DNA of 64,000 nt from Pedobacter ginsenosidimutans (GCF_001442625.1 NZ_LMZQ01000018.1:40150-104149); one strand, 5' to 3'. Positions 1 to 8,898 are shown, numbered from the stretch's first letter. Program-made: numbers and translations. Notes: a model not told the origin generated them from the sequence alone.

Positions 1-883
1 AACCGCTTATGGAACTGATAAGAAGGAAATATTTACCTGGAGCTGGCCAATAAAAACTGCCCGCTTGATTGCAGAGAAGCGAGAAACTACTCTGTCCAAT
101 TCAGTAGTAAAAGCCGAAGAAACTAACCAGTCGCTCCTGATTAAACAGGATGGTATGAGCTACTATTTTGAAAAGGCAACGGGTTATCTGGAGAAAGTTG
201 TTAAAGGGAATACCATTATTTCTTTGTCAAAAGGCCCTGTGTTGGCTGGTGTAAATACCGAATTGAAAAATTTCAGCCATAAAGCAGAAGGAGCAAAGTA
301 TATCGTTGAATCTGATTATCAGGGTGCTGGTAATTTGCATGCGAAGTGGACATTTGAAACCGGAAAGCTGGTAAAACTCGAATATCAATTTAACCAACAG
401 GGCGATGCTGATTTTATGGGTATTACCTTTAATTATCCCGAGGATAAAATTACCGGAATAAAATACCTTGGCCGTGGCCCGTACCGGGTTTGGAAAAACA
501 GGTTAAAAGGGCAGCAGTTTGGAGTTTGGCATAAGGATTACAATAATTCGATTACCGGCGAAACCTGGGGTTACCCTGAGTTTAAAGGTTATCATGCCGA
601 AGTGAACTGGGTAACTGTAGAAAATAAAGAAGCCTCATTTACGGTTTATATACCCGATCAGGATACTTATCTGCAAATGTTCAGGCCTGCCCGTGAAGCT
701 GCGGCATTAAGCAACAATAATGTAGAGCCCGCTTTTCCAGAAGGGAATATCGGTTTCTTAAAAGGGATAAGTGCCATCGGGACCAAGTTTCAGTCGGCTT
801 TATTATTGGGACCTCAAAGCCAGAAAAACAAGACAGATGGAAAAACTTTTAAGGGGACACTATTATTTGATTTTGGAAAATAA
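1..883 (+). CDS. GH2 beta-galactosidase, C-terminal part (5' end outside window)
   Basis: This is the last ~293 residues of a glycoside hydrolase family 2 enzyme. The reading frame is open from base 2, so the gene begins before the window, and the internal TTG at 65 is not a real start. The visible part matches the C-terminal beta-sandwich ('small chain', domain 5) of LacZ-type enzymes: a YYFEKATGYLEKVVKG start, then GRGPYRVWKNR and an ETWGYPEFKGYHAEVNWV stretch. The catalytic TIM barrel is not in view, so beta-galactosidase specificity is inferred from family resemblance only. No partner sugar-utilisation genes follow directly. The next gene, 64 bp downstream, is a lactate dehydrogenase. Confidence 0.85.
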   Translation, partial: TAYGTDKKEIFTWSWPIKTARLIAEKRETTLSNSVVKAEETNQSLLIKQDGMSYYFEKATGYLEKVVKGNTIISLSKGPVLAGVNTELKNFSHKAEGAKYIVESDYQGAGNLHAKWTFETGKLVKLEYQFNQQGDADFMGITFNYPEDKITGIKYLGRGPYRVWKNRLKGQQFGVWHKDYNNSITGETWGYPEFKGYHAEVNWVTVENKEASFTVYIPDQDTYLQMFRPAREAAALSNNNVEPAFPEGNIGFLKGISAIGTKFQSALLLGPQSQKNKTDGKTFKGTLLFDFGK

Positions 884-946
884 GCGTTTTGATCCCTAGG
901 TTAAAACAGGACAGCAGAATCCTATTTAATCCGTATTTTTAACGAT

Positions 947-1951
947 ATGAAGATTGTATTTTTTTCTGCGAAGCCTTACGACCGCGAATTTTTTGAAAGC
1001 TGTAATAAACATTATGATTTTGAATTAGAATTTTGGGAAACTCATCTGGGACCTCATATTGCCGACGCGATAAAAGTAGGTACTGATGCCGTTTGTGTAT
1101 TTGTGAACGATAAACTAACAGCTGATGTAATAGCCATACTGGCGCAAAAAGGGGTGAAAGTTATTGCTTTGCGTTGTGCTGGCTTTAACAATGTAGAGCT
1201 GGATGCTGCCAAACAATACGGAATTCGCGTTTGCCGCGTTCCGGCATATTCGCCACAGGCTGTTGCAGAACATGCAGTAGCCATGTTGCTTACGCTAAAC
1301 CGTAAAACCCATAAGGCCTATAACCGCGTGCGTGAACAGAATTTTTCGCTTTCAGGTTTAATGGGTTTCAATCTTTTTGGCAAAACAGTAGGGGTAATCG
1401 GCACAGGAAAAATTGGCGCTGCTTTCTGTAAAATTATGCTTGGTTTTGGCTGTACTGTACTGGCTTCAGATCCTTTTGTGAGTAAATCATTACAAAGTGC
1501 GGGAGTAAAATATTTGCCTTTTCATGAAGTAATAAAAGAAGCCGATATTATTTCGCTGCATTGCCCGCTTACACCAGAAAACCATTATTTGATTGGATCA
1601 AATAGCTTATCGACGATGAAAAAAGGTGTTACGCTGATCAATACAAGTAGAGGCGGATTGATTAATACACGTGAAGTGATTGAAGCACTAAAAACAGGTC
1701 AGCTTGCGGCACTGGGAATTGATGTGTATGAGCAGGAAGAACAACTCTTTTTTAAAGATCTTTCCGGAAGTATTATTGGTGATGATGATATTCAGCGACT
1801 AATTAGTTTTCCGAATGTTTTGGTTACCGGGCATCAGGCTTTTTTTACACAAGAAGCCCTGGCAGAAATTGCAGCGTCTACCCTAAAAACGGTTAAAATG
1901 TTGTTGGAAGATAATGTTGAAGAGATAGTTTCGGATGCAATATTGGTGTAA
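947..1951 (+). CDS. ldhA: D-lactate dehydrogenase (D-2-hydroxyacid dehydrogenase)
   Basis: A cytoplasmic NAD-dependent enzyme that interconverts pyruvate and D-lactate, usually in fermentation. At 334 residues it has the normal length. The Rossmann dinucleotide motif GTGKIG lies at residues 152-157. The catalytic triad falls at the canonical positions: Arg235 in NTSRGG, Glu264 in DVYEQEE and His296 in GHQAFF. The Met at 947 gives the expected MKIVFFSAKPYD start of the LdhA subfamily. It is a single gene, convergent with map at 2028. Assignment to LdhA rather than another 2-hydroxyacid dehydrogenase rests on overall similarity to the LdhA group and is fairly secure. Confidence 0.93.
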   Translation: MKIVFFSAKPYDREFFESCNKHYDFELEFWETHLGPHIADAIKVGTDAVCVFVNDKLTADVIAILAQKGVKVIALRCAGFNNVELDAAKQYGIRVCRVPAYSPQAVAEHAVAMLLTLNRKTHKAYNRVREQNFSLSGLMGFNLFGKTVGVIGTGKIGAAFCKIMLGFGCTVLASDPFVSKSLQSAGVKYLPFHEVIKEADIISLHCPLTPENHYLIGSNSLSTMKKGVTLINTSRGGLINTREVIEALKTGQLAALGIDVYEQEEQLFFKDLSGSIIGDDDIQRLISFPNVLVTGHQAFFTQEALAEIAASTLKTVKMLLEDNVEEIVSDAILV

Positions 1952-2027
1952 CAAGGTAGAGGAACAAACGCAAGGAGTTTTTGAGAAGCTGATCTCATCA
2001 AAATCTCCATGCGCGCATTGTTGCTAT

Positions 2028-2828
2028 TTAATAATATGAAGTATTAAGGTTGCTGTTCTGCTTTTCTGCGGCCTCGATAGGGGCATAGTTAGAAAGAATA
2101 AGTGCCTCCCCTTTTTTAATGCATACATCATGCTCAAAATGTACAGATGGACTTCCGTCAGCAGTTCTGATCGTCCAGCCGTCTTCATCTAGAAACACAT
2201 CTTTTTTGCCCATATTTATCATAGGTTCTATGGCCAGCACCAGGTTTTCTCTTAAGAGTAAACCGTTACCTTTTCGACCATAATTCGGCACCTGTGGATC
2301 TTCGTGCATATCTTTACCCAAGCCATGGCCTACCAGATCTCTTACTACGCCGTAACCCTGCTTTTCGTTATGACTTTGGATTGCTGCACCAATATCGCCA
2401 ATGCGTTTGCCCACAACAGCTTCTTTAATTCCAAGAAAAAGCGATTCTTTAGTTGTTTTTACCAGGTTTAGTACCGCTGGCGATACTTCGCCGATGATAA
2501 AGGTATAAGCATGATCGCCGTGAAAACCGTTTTTTATGGTACCCACATCTACTGAGATAATATCGCCATCTTTCAGCTCATCTTTAGTCGGAAAGCCATG
2601 TACAACCACATCGTTTACCGAGGTAATAATATGAAATGGAAAACCATTATAGTTGTAAAATGAAGGTACGGCGCCATTATCGAGTATAAATTCGTTGGCT
2701 ATTCTATCAATTTCAAGAGTTGTAATGCCTGGCTTTAATATTTTAGCTACTTCTGCAAGGGTATCGCTCACCAGTAGGGCACTGATCTGCATCAGTTCTA
2801 CTTCTTCGTTGGTTTTATATAAAATCAT
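2028..2828 (-). CDS. map: Methionine aminopeptidase, type I
   Basis: Removes the initiator methionine from nascent proteins in the cytoplasm. It is 266 residues long, the usual type I size with a short C-terminal tail. All five metal ligands are visible: Asp94 and Asp105 in SVDVGTIKNGFHGDHAY, His168 in GHGLGKDMHEDP, Glu201 in AIEPMI and Glu232 in HFEHDV. The substrate-binding His77 is present in VVVHGFP. No SH3-type N-terminal extension is present. This copy is solitary, away from the ribosomal-protein/secY cluster where map often sits in Bacteroidota, so it may be a second copy in the genome. That last point is inference. Confidence 0.95.
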   Translation of the reverse strand: MILYKTNEEVELMQISALLVSDTLAEVAKILKPGITTLEIDRIANEFILDNGAVPSFYNYNGFPFHIITSVNDVVVHGFPTKDELKDGDIISVDVGTIKNGFHGDHAYTFIIGEVSPAVLNLVKTTKESLFLGIKEAVVGKRIGDIGAAIQSHNEKQGYGVVRDLVGHGLGKDMHEDPQVPNYGRKGNGLLLRENLVLAIEPMINMGKKDVFLDEDGWTIRTADGSPSVHFEHDVCIKKGEALILSNYAPIEAAEKQNSNLNTSYY

Positions 2829-2908
2829 TGCCGCAAATTTAGCAAAAGAAGCGGAAAGGAAAAAAGACGAAGAGTTGAATAATAAAGGACTGAATATTAG
2901 TAGCTAAA

Positions 2909-3520
2909 TTAAGAGCACAAGCGGTAATCGGGTATTAAAACTTTATTTCTGATTCTACTCAGCGTTTCTAAACGCATGCCAAGGTAGCTGGCCAGATAGC
3001 GCTGCGGTATTCTGTTGATGTCCAGGTCGCTTTCCTGAAGTTTACGGTACCTGCTCATTGCTTTTGGTATCCTGGCCAGGATTGATCTTTCTGATGCAGC
3101 ATAATAATGAAGCGCCAACAGCTTTCTGCCGATTAGGTTGGCCTCCGGATAGTTTGTATACATCGAATCGATCAGGGTATAAGGAATACAGATGAGTTGA
3201 CATTCTTCCAGTGCCTGAAGATACTCTATAGAATGACTGGGCTGCTGATCGGGGTGACGTATGGCACCTATTAATTCATTTCCGAAGCTAAACCAGGTGC
3301 TGATATCATTTTTACCATCACGTATGAAGCCACGAACGAGTCCGTGTACCAAAAAATATAGCGAAGCATTACTGTCTATTGGTGAAAGTATATGTTTATT
3401 TTTTTTAACGTGGATAAGCTTACACGATTTTTCGTGTTCGGCCTTAAAGGCTGCAGATAAAGGATGAAATTGCTCAATATAATCGAAAAGCGGGCGTAAA
3501 AACGATGTTGAATAAGGCAT
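2909..3520 (-). CDS. Crp/Fnr-family transcriptional regulator
   Basis: A 203-residue regulator with an N-terminal cyclic-nucleotide-binding-type beta-roll (about residues 25-125, including SLYFLVHGLVRGFIRDG and STWFSFGNELIGAI) and a C-terminal winged helix (PQRYLASYLGMRLETLSRIR). The domain order and length fit the many Crp/Fnr paralogues of Bacteroidota. The classical cAMP-binding RxxS signature is not evident, so the ligand is unknown. It lies 80 bp upstream of the start of map on the same strand. The target genes cannot be read from the sequence. Confidence 0.87.
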   Translation of the reverse strand: MPYSTSFLRPLFDYIEQFHPLSAAFKAEHEKSCKLIHVKKNKHILSPIDSNASLYFLVHGLVRGFIRDGKNDISTWFSFGNELIGAIRHPDQQPSHSIEYLQALEECQLICIPYTLIDSMYTNYPEANLIGRKLLALHYYAASERSILARIPKAMSRYRKLQESDLDINRIPQRYLASYLGMRLETLSRIRNKVLIPDYRLCS

Positions 3521-3650
3521 GGTTAAGGCTGTTTAGATTTTTGAGAAAAGATTTAGAGCATACTCATTTGAAGTACCACAATCATATGATGATCAGGAAC
3601 CAAAGGTATCTGGTATTTCAATATTTGGAGAAATACCGCACAGTTACGGA

Positions 3651-3673
3651 CTCTAACGATACGATCGTTAGAG
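3651..3673. repeat. Perfect 10-bp inverted repeat between two minus-strand genes
   Basis: The arms ctctaacgat and atcgttagag are perfect reverse complements separated by the three bases acg. The element lies 130 bp upstream of the Crp/Fnr start and 22 bp after the AraC stop, both on the minus strand. There is no T-run after it on the minus strand, so an operator for the Crp/Fnr gene is more likely than a terminator. No other copy was noticed in the window. Confidence 0.6.
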
Positions 3674-3695
3674 TAAAAAAGGGGGAAATAACAGG

Positions 3696-4919
3696 TTAGC
3701 GGATTAATTCCTTTGCAAAATAGGTGGTTGGCATTAAGCCCGTTTCTTTTTTGAATGCATTGTAAAACGTAGCCAGGCTTTTAAAACCAGCTTCAGAAGC
3801 AATGGCTTCAATAGTTATTTTATCCGATTTGAGCGGATACTGTTTTAAAAAATGACCAACGCGGTAGCTGTTTATCCAGTCGCGGAAATTTTTGCCGATG
3901 TGTTTGTTAATTACGAAAGAGCAATGGTGGATCGGGAGGCTAAGTTTTGCTGCCAGATCGATAATCTGAAAATCGTGCACCAGGTAAAGTTGTTCCGCTT
4001 CCATTATTTCTTTCATGGCAAGGGCATAATCAGACAGCTGTGCATCTAAAAGATTATTTTTTTTGACAGCGGCAAGCGTACGTTTTGGATTTTCTTCTGA
4101 TAAAGGAACTAATGAGGAATCAGTTTCAGTTTTCTTGATTGCAGGTTTTTTAGTCCAATCAACAGCCACTAACAGGTAGCCATAAAAAATATAAGGTTTG
4201 TGAAGGGCATATAATAAAATGACCAATAGGGCCAAACAATTAAGCACAATAAAGGAGGCATTAACATATGGGATGTGTAAGCTTCTTAAAATAATGGGCA
4301 CCAAACTAAACAACTGGAAAAAGGTCGCAATCCGGAGAAAAAAGATGATCCATTTTCTGCCTTCACCTTCGAGTATCTGTTGTGGTTTGTTTTTTAAACG
4401 GAGTACTGCAATCCAGGTAAGGCACAAATAACCAAATACCAGTATTGGCCTAAATAAGTAATGGAAATATGGAGGAAAAAGGCCGCTTTTTGCTTTTAGT
4501 GAGAAGTAACCGCTTTCAGCTAATTGGCTTCCTATCAAATCCCAATTGAGTGTTGCAGAAAAATGCCAGGGGATAACGTGGATAATAGCCAACAAAGCTG
4601 GTGCAAAATGAAGCCATTCTATTTTTTGTAAACTTTTACGATCTTGAAGAAAGCCTGTTATGTAGAGGTAAAAGCAGGCTGGGGCAGCATAATAAAACGG
4701 TGTAAAAGTTTGATGAAAAAATGCTAAAGCATTAGGTTGGTCCGATTTAAAGAGCAGTGAAGTTAAAATCTGCCCAAATCTGGCAAAAAATATAACTGAA
4801 AGCAGAATGTTAAGCAGTTTATTCCCTTTTTTTGCGAAAAAAAGATGCATAGAGAATAAAAGTAAGAATAGACAACTAGTACTAACGAGAAGGTTTAAAG
4901 ATTGCATATTTCCAACCAA
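3696..4919 (-). CDS. Membrane-anchored AraC-family regulator (N-terminal multi-TM, C-terminal HTH)
   Basis: A 407-residue protein with about seven hydrophobic segments in the first ~245 residues, a polar linker (residues ~250-300) and a C-terminal AraC double helix-turn-helix (from about MKEIMEAEQLYL to MPTTYFAKELIR). The second HTH shows the usual pattern IEAIASEAGFKSLATFYNAFKKETG. Such membrane-bound AraC proteins are common in Bacteroidota and probably sense an envelope or membrane signal, but the ligand is unknown. No kinase or receiver domain is present. It stands alone. The 287-bp gap upstream separates it from a divergent histone-like gene. Confidence 0.85.
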   Translation of the reverse strand: MVGNMQSLNLLVSTSCLFLLLFSMHLFFAKKGNKLLNILLSVIFFARFGQILTSLLFKSDQPNALAFFHQTFTPFYYAAPACFYLYITGFLQDRKSLQKIEWLHFAPALLAIIHVIPWHFSATLNWDLIGSQLAESGYFSLKAKSGLFPPYFHYLFRPILVFGYLCLTWIAVLRLKNKPQQILEGEGRKWIIFFLRIATFFQLFSLVPIILRSLHIPYVNASFIVLNCLALLVILLYALHKPYIFYGYLLVAVDWTKKPAIKKTETDSSLVPLSEENPKRTLAAVKKNNLLDAQLSDYALAMKEIMEAEQLYLVHDFQIIDLAAKLSLPIHHCSFVINKHIGKNFRDWINSYRVGHFLKQYPLKSDKITIEAIASEAGFKSLATFYNAFKKETGLMPTTYFAKELIR

Positions 4920-5205
4920 GATAAAACATAATTGTTAAACTAAATTCCCCTTATTGTAAAATATTTTTTTATTCAATACCTCATGCGCAAAATATTGAAA
5001 ATGAGGTGGTTTTGGTTTTAAAATAAGGCTATTGTAGCTGCTATTGCCTTTATGTTTTATTGGCTTTTTATGCCCTCTGCAATAATGATTTGGCATAAAT
5101 GTTTGTTTAATTTATAAAAAGCAATAGTTTTGCGGCCCGTTTATTGTGAGCGGAAAGGAATATATTTAATTAATGGATGTTTACCATCCCTATAAAAGAA
5201 AAATT
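4920..5205. other. Intergenic region between divergent araC-type gene and histone-like gene
   Basis: AT-rich 286-bp gap. It holds a weak 7-bp inverted repeat (acctcat at 4978-4984, atgaggt at 5001-5007) and the promoter described separately at 5102-5132. No additional reading frame with coding character was seen. Confidence 0.5.
5102..5132 (+). promoter_or_regulatory. Bacteroidota-type promoter for the histone-like gene
   Basis: A TTTG at 5102-5105 is followed, after 19 bases, by TAgtTTTG at 5125-5132. This matches the known Bacteroidota primary-sigma consensus (-33 TTTG, -7 TAnnTTTG). It would place transcription start near 5138, about 68 bases before the ATG at 5206. Confidence 0.6.
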
Positions 5206-5385
5206 ATGGACAAATTTAAAAAAGTGCAAGATCTAATCTCTTCTGTTGAAGCAGACGTAACTAAATTTTATGATGGTGGTAATGCTGCAGCAGGTACACG
5301 TGTACGTAAAGCAATGCAAGACCTAAAAGTTTTAGCTCAAGAGATTAGAGCTGAAGTAACCGATAAAAAAAATAGCGCTAAATAA
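5206..5385 (+). CDS. Histone H1-like small basic protein
   Basis: A 59-residue, Lys/Ala-rich protein that resembles the short Hc1-like 'histone H1' proteins found throughout Bacteroidota. The start at ATG 5206 (MDKFKKVQDLISSVEAD) is chosen over the upstream in-frame ATG at 5173 because the family begins there and the extra eleven residues look like untranslated leader. The motif YDGGNAAAGTRVRKAMQDLK is characteristic. It is likely nucleoid-associated and highly expressed, given the strong promoter match upstream and the good terminator right behind. The exact role is unknown. Confidence 0.85.
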   Translation: MDKFKKVQDLISSVEADVTKFYDGGNAAAGTRVRKAMQDLKVLAQEIRAEVTDKKNSAK

Positions 5386-5400
5386 TTTGTTTTCGCTTTT

Positions 5401-5438
5401 AAAAAAGAAAGCCCATGTTTTACGTGGGCTTTCTTTTT
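5401..5438 (+). terminator. Intrinsic terminator after the histone-like gene
   Basis: An extended stem (arms aaagccca and tgggcttt, extended outward by A/T pairs) closes a short loop and is followed by ttttt. It lies 16 bases after the stop codon of the small basic protein. The outer A/T pairs mean it could also serve the convergent LytTR gene. Confidence 0.85.
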
Positions 5439-5480
5439 ATGTACTAGTCTTGGCCTTTGCTCTTTATCTATCTCTAAAAG

Positions 5481-6206
5481 TTATTTACTCCGTTTACTCG
5501 TAATAAGTTTATCAGTAAAGAAATCACGGAAATCATTGTAGTAAAGGTCGCCAACAGTAAAGCTGGTGTGGTTCGAGAGGGTTACTCTTGTTCCCTCTAC
5601 ATGTAAAATATGATTGATGGAAATAATATAGCCCCTATGCAGCTGTATGAAGCCTTTTTTAAGGTTCAGTTGTTCTTTAACATCTTTCAAACTTAAATAA
5701 GCAATAATTATTTTCTCTTTTGTATGTATTTTGATATAGTTGTGGAAACTTTCAAAAGCAATTATATCTGCATAGTGCACTAAAACCGCTTTGTGATCTT
5801 CTGATTTATTTTTTACCAAAAAATAAGTTTCCTGCCCTGTATTTTCTATTTCTTCCTCAAAAACACGGTTTACCGTTAAGGCAAATTTAGCATAGCCGTA
5901 AGGTTTAAGTAAATATGCATCTGCTTCTGCTTCGAATGCTTCAAAGGCATATTCCTCATGAGAAGTAGTAAATATCAGCTTCCTGGTTTTGGAGCGGATT
6001 GCTTTAGAAAGTTCGATGCCCGAAATCTGTGGCATTTGAATATCCATAAATATCACATCTACCTGGTCAATCTTTTTAAGTTCGTTCAGGGCCACCATTG
6101 GATCGGTGTAACTCGCCAGAAGCTTCATATTCGGGGTATCCGCAATATATTTTTCAAGCCCTGAAATCGAATTTTGTTGGTCATCAATGGCTATACACTT
6201 AATCAT
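5481..6206 (-). CDS. LytTR-family response regulator
   Basis: A 241-residue cytoplasmic response regulator. The N-terminal receiver domain has acidic pocket residues IDD (8-9) and phospho-acceptor Asp55 in VIFMDIQMPQISG. The C-terminal LytTR DNA-binding domain covers roughly residues 135-235 (DIIAFESFHNYIKI, LHRGYIISINHI). The usual partner, a LytS/YehU-type histidine kinase, is not adjacent, so this is an orphan regulator within the window. Its targets are unknown. Confidence 0.92.
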   Translation of the reverse strand: MIKCIAIDDQQNSISGLEKYIADTPNMKLLASYTDPMVALNELKKIDQVDVIFMDIQMPQISGIELSKAIRSKTRKLIFTTSHEEYAFEAFEAEADAYLLKPYGYAKFALTVNRVFEEEIENTGQETYFLVKNKSEDHKAVLVHYADIIAFESFHNYIKIHTKEKIIIAYLSLKDVKEQLNLKKGFIQLHRGYIISINHILHVEGTRVTLSNHTSFTVGDLYYNDFRDFFTDKLITSKRSK

Positions 6207-6327
6207 TTGTTAATCTTCTTTGTATACATAACGAAATTACACCTTTTCATACCGAAAATAGAACGCTTTATCCTGTTTCGCCGTAAATTTTCTTTCTGTT
6301 GGCTAATTTAAGGTAAAAAAATGCGTT

Positions 6328-6549
6328 ATGATGTATACAGGAGTGATTAAATGGTATAATCCGATACGAGGTTTCGGATTTATTGCACCCGATGGTGGAA
6401 AGGAAATGGTTTATGCAGATAACCAGAAATTGATAGGGATTTACCGTCGTTCCTTAGTTGTGGGAACCAAAGTCCGCTTTGATTTAGAACAAGGGCAGGT
6501 AGGATGCCAGGCTACTAATATTGTAGTTCTAAATATGGGCTTTGACTAG
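6328..6549 (+). CDS. Divergent cold-shock-domain protein
   Basis: A 73-residue single-domain OB-fold protein. The start GVIKWYNPIRGFGFIAPDGG carries RNP1 (RGFGFI) and the conserved KW-Y/F-N of CspA proteins. The RNP2 region is altered: the usual VFVHFSAI-like stretch is replaced by VYADNQKLIG, losing the nucleic-acid-stacking Phe and His. Two adjacent ATG codons (6328 and 6331) could start it, giving MMYTG or MYTG. It is probably an RNA-binding protein with changed specificity. That is inference from the missing residues. Confidence 0.8.
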   Translation: MMYTGVIKWYNPIRGFGFIAPDGGKEMVYADNQKLIGIYRRSLVVGTKVRFDLEQGQVGCQATNIVVLNMGFD

Positions 6550-6861
6550 CATTTGCACCTATCCATAACGAAAACAGACCGATCTGTGTAACCTAGCGCT
6601 GAGGATAAGGACAGAATACGATCTTAGTCTGCAATTAATGAAAATTTTAGAAATTTTAGTTTAGACGGCGTTTGTTTGGGAGCAATAAACATTAAATTTT
6701 TTTATTTAACATCTACCTATTAACTTTTCATATCTAGATTATCTCTCTTTCCTATCTAAATTAGCGCTCTTTTTTAGATAGGATTTATTTTTTTTCGGAT
6801 AACGTTTTTGCTTAAATTCGTCATACTCTTTAGGGTACAGATACATTTAAAGCAGTTGTTT
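6550..6861. other. Intergenic region before DUF1772 gene
   Basis: A 312-bp AT-rich gap. The only structured element is the hairpin with T-tract at 6751-6794. No convincing extra coding frame was seen. Confidence 0.4.
6751..6794 (+). terminator. Terminator-like hairpin
   Basis: Perfect 10-bp arms cctatctaaa (6751-6760) and tttagatagg (6773-6782) enclose a 12-base loop and are followed by a T-rich tract. It is about 200 bases after the cold-shock gene and 68 bases before the DUF1772 start, so it could terminate the former or act in the leader of the latter. Confidence 0.5.
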
Positions 6862-7353
6862 ATGAATTTCAAAACCTTGGTTCTTTTGTTGAGTACAGTT
6901 TCTACGGCACTTATTGGTGGTCTTTTTTACGCGTACTCCTGTTCGGTTATTCCGGGCCTGGCACGTCTTTCTGATGCTTCCTTTTTACAAGCCATGCAAT
7001 CAATTAACCGGGCTATTTTAAATCCGTTATTTTTTATTTCTTTTATGGGTACGCTAGTTATATTACCCATAAGTGTTTGGTTTTTTAGAGAACAGCCCAT
7101 GGTGTTTTACCTGCTTTTGGCGGCAACCTTATTATACTTCGGAGGTGTTTTTCTGGTTACCATAATCGGGAATGTACCCCTAAATAACCTTTTGGATGGG
7201 GCAGATCTTGGTAAACTTGGCGCAACAGAACTAACTACATTGCGCCAAAAATTCGAGCCAGACTGGAATTTATTCCATCGGATCAGAACCATCGCCTCAT
7301 TTATCTGTATTGTACTGCTCGCGTATGCAGCAATATTAAGCCGAAATGTTTAA
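6862..7353 (+). CDS. DUF1772 (anthrone oxygenase-like) membrane protein
   Basis: A 163-residue integral membrane protein with about four hydrophobic helices. It resembles the DUF1772 family: N-terminal TALIGGLFYAYSCSVIPGL with aromatic/Cys residues, then FLQAMQSINRAILNPLFF and GNVPLNNLL before a C-terminal helix. The start at ATG 6862 is preferred. The open frame extends 18 codons upstream to a TTG at 6808, but that extension has no family similarity. Some DUF1772 relatives are linked to anthrone oxygenases of polyketide tailoring. In a lone bacterial gene like this the function is unknown. Confidence 0.75.
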   Translation: MNFKTLVLLLSTVSTALIGGLFYAYSCSVIPGLARLSDASFLQAMQSINRAILNPLFFISFMGTLVILPISVWFFREQPMVFYLLLAATLLYFGGVFLVTIIGNVPLNNLLDGADLGKLGATELTTLRQKFEPDWNLFHRIRTIASFICIVLLAYAAILSRNV

Positions 7354-7525
7354 ATGGGGAAACTGTTAGGGAACGGAGTGAACAACAGTTTAGACTCCTA
7401 AGCTATTAACGGTCTCGATAGCCGATATATAAAATTTAACGTTTTAATAAATTTATTTATTCTGATCGTGTTGCTAGCTGTTATGCATTCCTCAATTTTA
7501 GCATGTAACCGGTATTTTTGTTGTT

Positions 7526-8797
7526 TTATAAAATGGCCAGCATTTTTTTTGCCCGGTTGAAGGATATCGGCCAGGCATCGGCACTATTGCTCGCAGCTAT
7601 TCCATAATATTCTTTTGCCTTGTTCTGATCACCCTGAACAAGGTTAACATAAGCGCTTAACTCAAAAATAAAGTTCTTCAACTTGGTGTCAATTCCTTTT
7701 TCGGTGCTTAAATAATCGAAGATTTCACCCGCAGCTTTTAATCGTTTGTCATTAAAGCCTTCTATTTTAAAACCACCCGGCATTGCAAACCAATATTCCC
7801 ATATCCCACCATTGGCATGCTGATTATAACTATCTTTAATCAATTGTATGCCTACCTCCAGTAGTACGCTATTAATTGTACTGTCTTTTTTTACTGCAAC
7901 TTTATTTACATCAAGATAATGGTTAAGGGTAGGTTGTAGTCCGTTTTTGTTGATCTCATCCAAAATCATTTCTTTACGGTACATGGCCCGATCGCTCATT
8001 GAAAACTGCTCATATGCAAAGCTTGTAGGGAAATGATCGCTTATTTTTTCTAACCTGTACCCTCTGGCCAGTTCTTTCTTTAAATCGATTATGTAGGGAT
8101 GTTCGAAATCGTGAAAGTGGTATATCGTAATGATTCCGTGTTTAAGATCGTAGATGTTGCTATAAATGGTAGATAGCTTCCCTTCCTGTCGGGTATGGTT
8201 TAAGATGTCGCGTAAAAAAGGCACATTTATGGTTTTTGCATTTTTCAGGGCTTCATCCGAGATATCATATCTTCTGCATGAATAGTTTTTGGTTTTTAGG
8301 TTACTAATATCAAAATTTGTATTGATTTGGTAATGGCCAGATTTGATTAGTTTGGTCCCGGCATTGATGATCACCGAATTCCCTAGTGCATCGGCAATTA
8401 ATACTTGCGAACTGATGGCGTAATCGTATTTTTCTAGAAAAACCAAGGCTTCTTTTACTGTTTTACATTTGCCAAGGATTTCGAAAAAAAGGTCGCCATT
8501 ATAAATGTTTTTAGGATGGTATTTAGCAGGATCGATATTCTGAGCGGTAAAATCGTAAAACAGGTCATACTCATTCATAGCAGCTTGTGCCTGTAGATCA
8601 GGAAGACCGAAACACACTGAACCATATCTCTCAGCAGTTCTGGGATTAAACCAGATCCTTGCAAACCCCATATAATCATCCTCATTGGCTGCAGCATATA
8701 CCTCACCCTTTATTGCACATGAGATCACTGTACAGGCATAAATGTTTTGAGACAATATGGAACTAACCATAAGTGCAAATAATAGTATTCTCTTCAT
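7526..8797 (-). CDS. Secreted Ntn-hydrolase (choloylglycine hydrolase / AAT-like)
   Basis: A 423-residue exported protein. Residues 1-21 form a signal peptide ending IYA, and cleavage would expose Cys22 of CTVISCAIKG as the N-terminal nucleophile, the hallmark of the cysteine Ntn-hydrolases (linear-amide C-N hydrolases, acyl-CoA:6-APA acyltransferase-like). The following AAANEDDY matches the conserved Asn/Asp segment of these enzymes. Further family features are IYNGDLFFEIL with repeated aromatic residues, and a helical C-terminal tail (about residues 330-423) that may be TPR-like (NKAKEYYGIAA). The substrate is unknown; amide bonds in acylated amino acids or cell-wall peptides are possible. 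It is a single gene, convergent with the DUF1772 gene. Confidence 0.7.
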   Translation of the reverse strand: MKRILLFALMVSSILSQNIYACTVISCAIKGEVYAAANEDDYMGFARIWFNPRTAERYGSVCFGLPDLQAQAAMNEYDLFYDFTAQNIDPAKYHPKNIYNGDLFFEILGKCKTVKEALVFLEKYDYAISSQVLIADALGNSVIINAGTKLIKSGHYQINTNFDISNLKTKNYSCRRYDISDEALKNAKTINVPFLRDILNHTRQEGKLSTIYSNIYDLKHGIITIYHFHDFEHPYIIDLKKELARGYRLEKISDHFPTSFAYEQFSMSDRAMYRKEMILDEINKNGLQPTLNHYLDVNKVAVKKDSTINSVLLEVGIQLIKDSYNQHANGGIWEYWFAMPGGFKIEGFNDKRLKAAGEIFDYLSTEKGIDTKLKNFIFELSAYVNLVQGDQNKAKEYYGIAASNSADAWPISFNRAKKMLAIL

Positions 8798-8898
8798 TTT
8801 TATAGTTTATTTTCCGTAGTTGCCAAGTCTATGCCATTAAGGAGAGTATTGCTTTAAACTCATCTCGGATGCTTCTTTTATAAATTCGAAAAAAAAAT

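Noticed and set aside
65..130. Possible gene start (TTG) at 65 for the first reading frame
   Set aside because: The frame is open to the left edge and reads family-like sequence (FTWSWPIKTARL), so the gene simply begins outside the window.
3505..3699. Plus-strand 64-codon frame between the Crp/Fnr and AraC genes
   Set aside because: No signal, no family resemblance, overlaps the start of the Crp/Fnr gene and carries the inverted repeat; judged non-coding.
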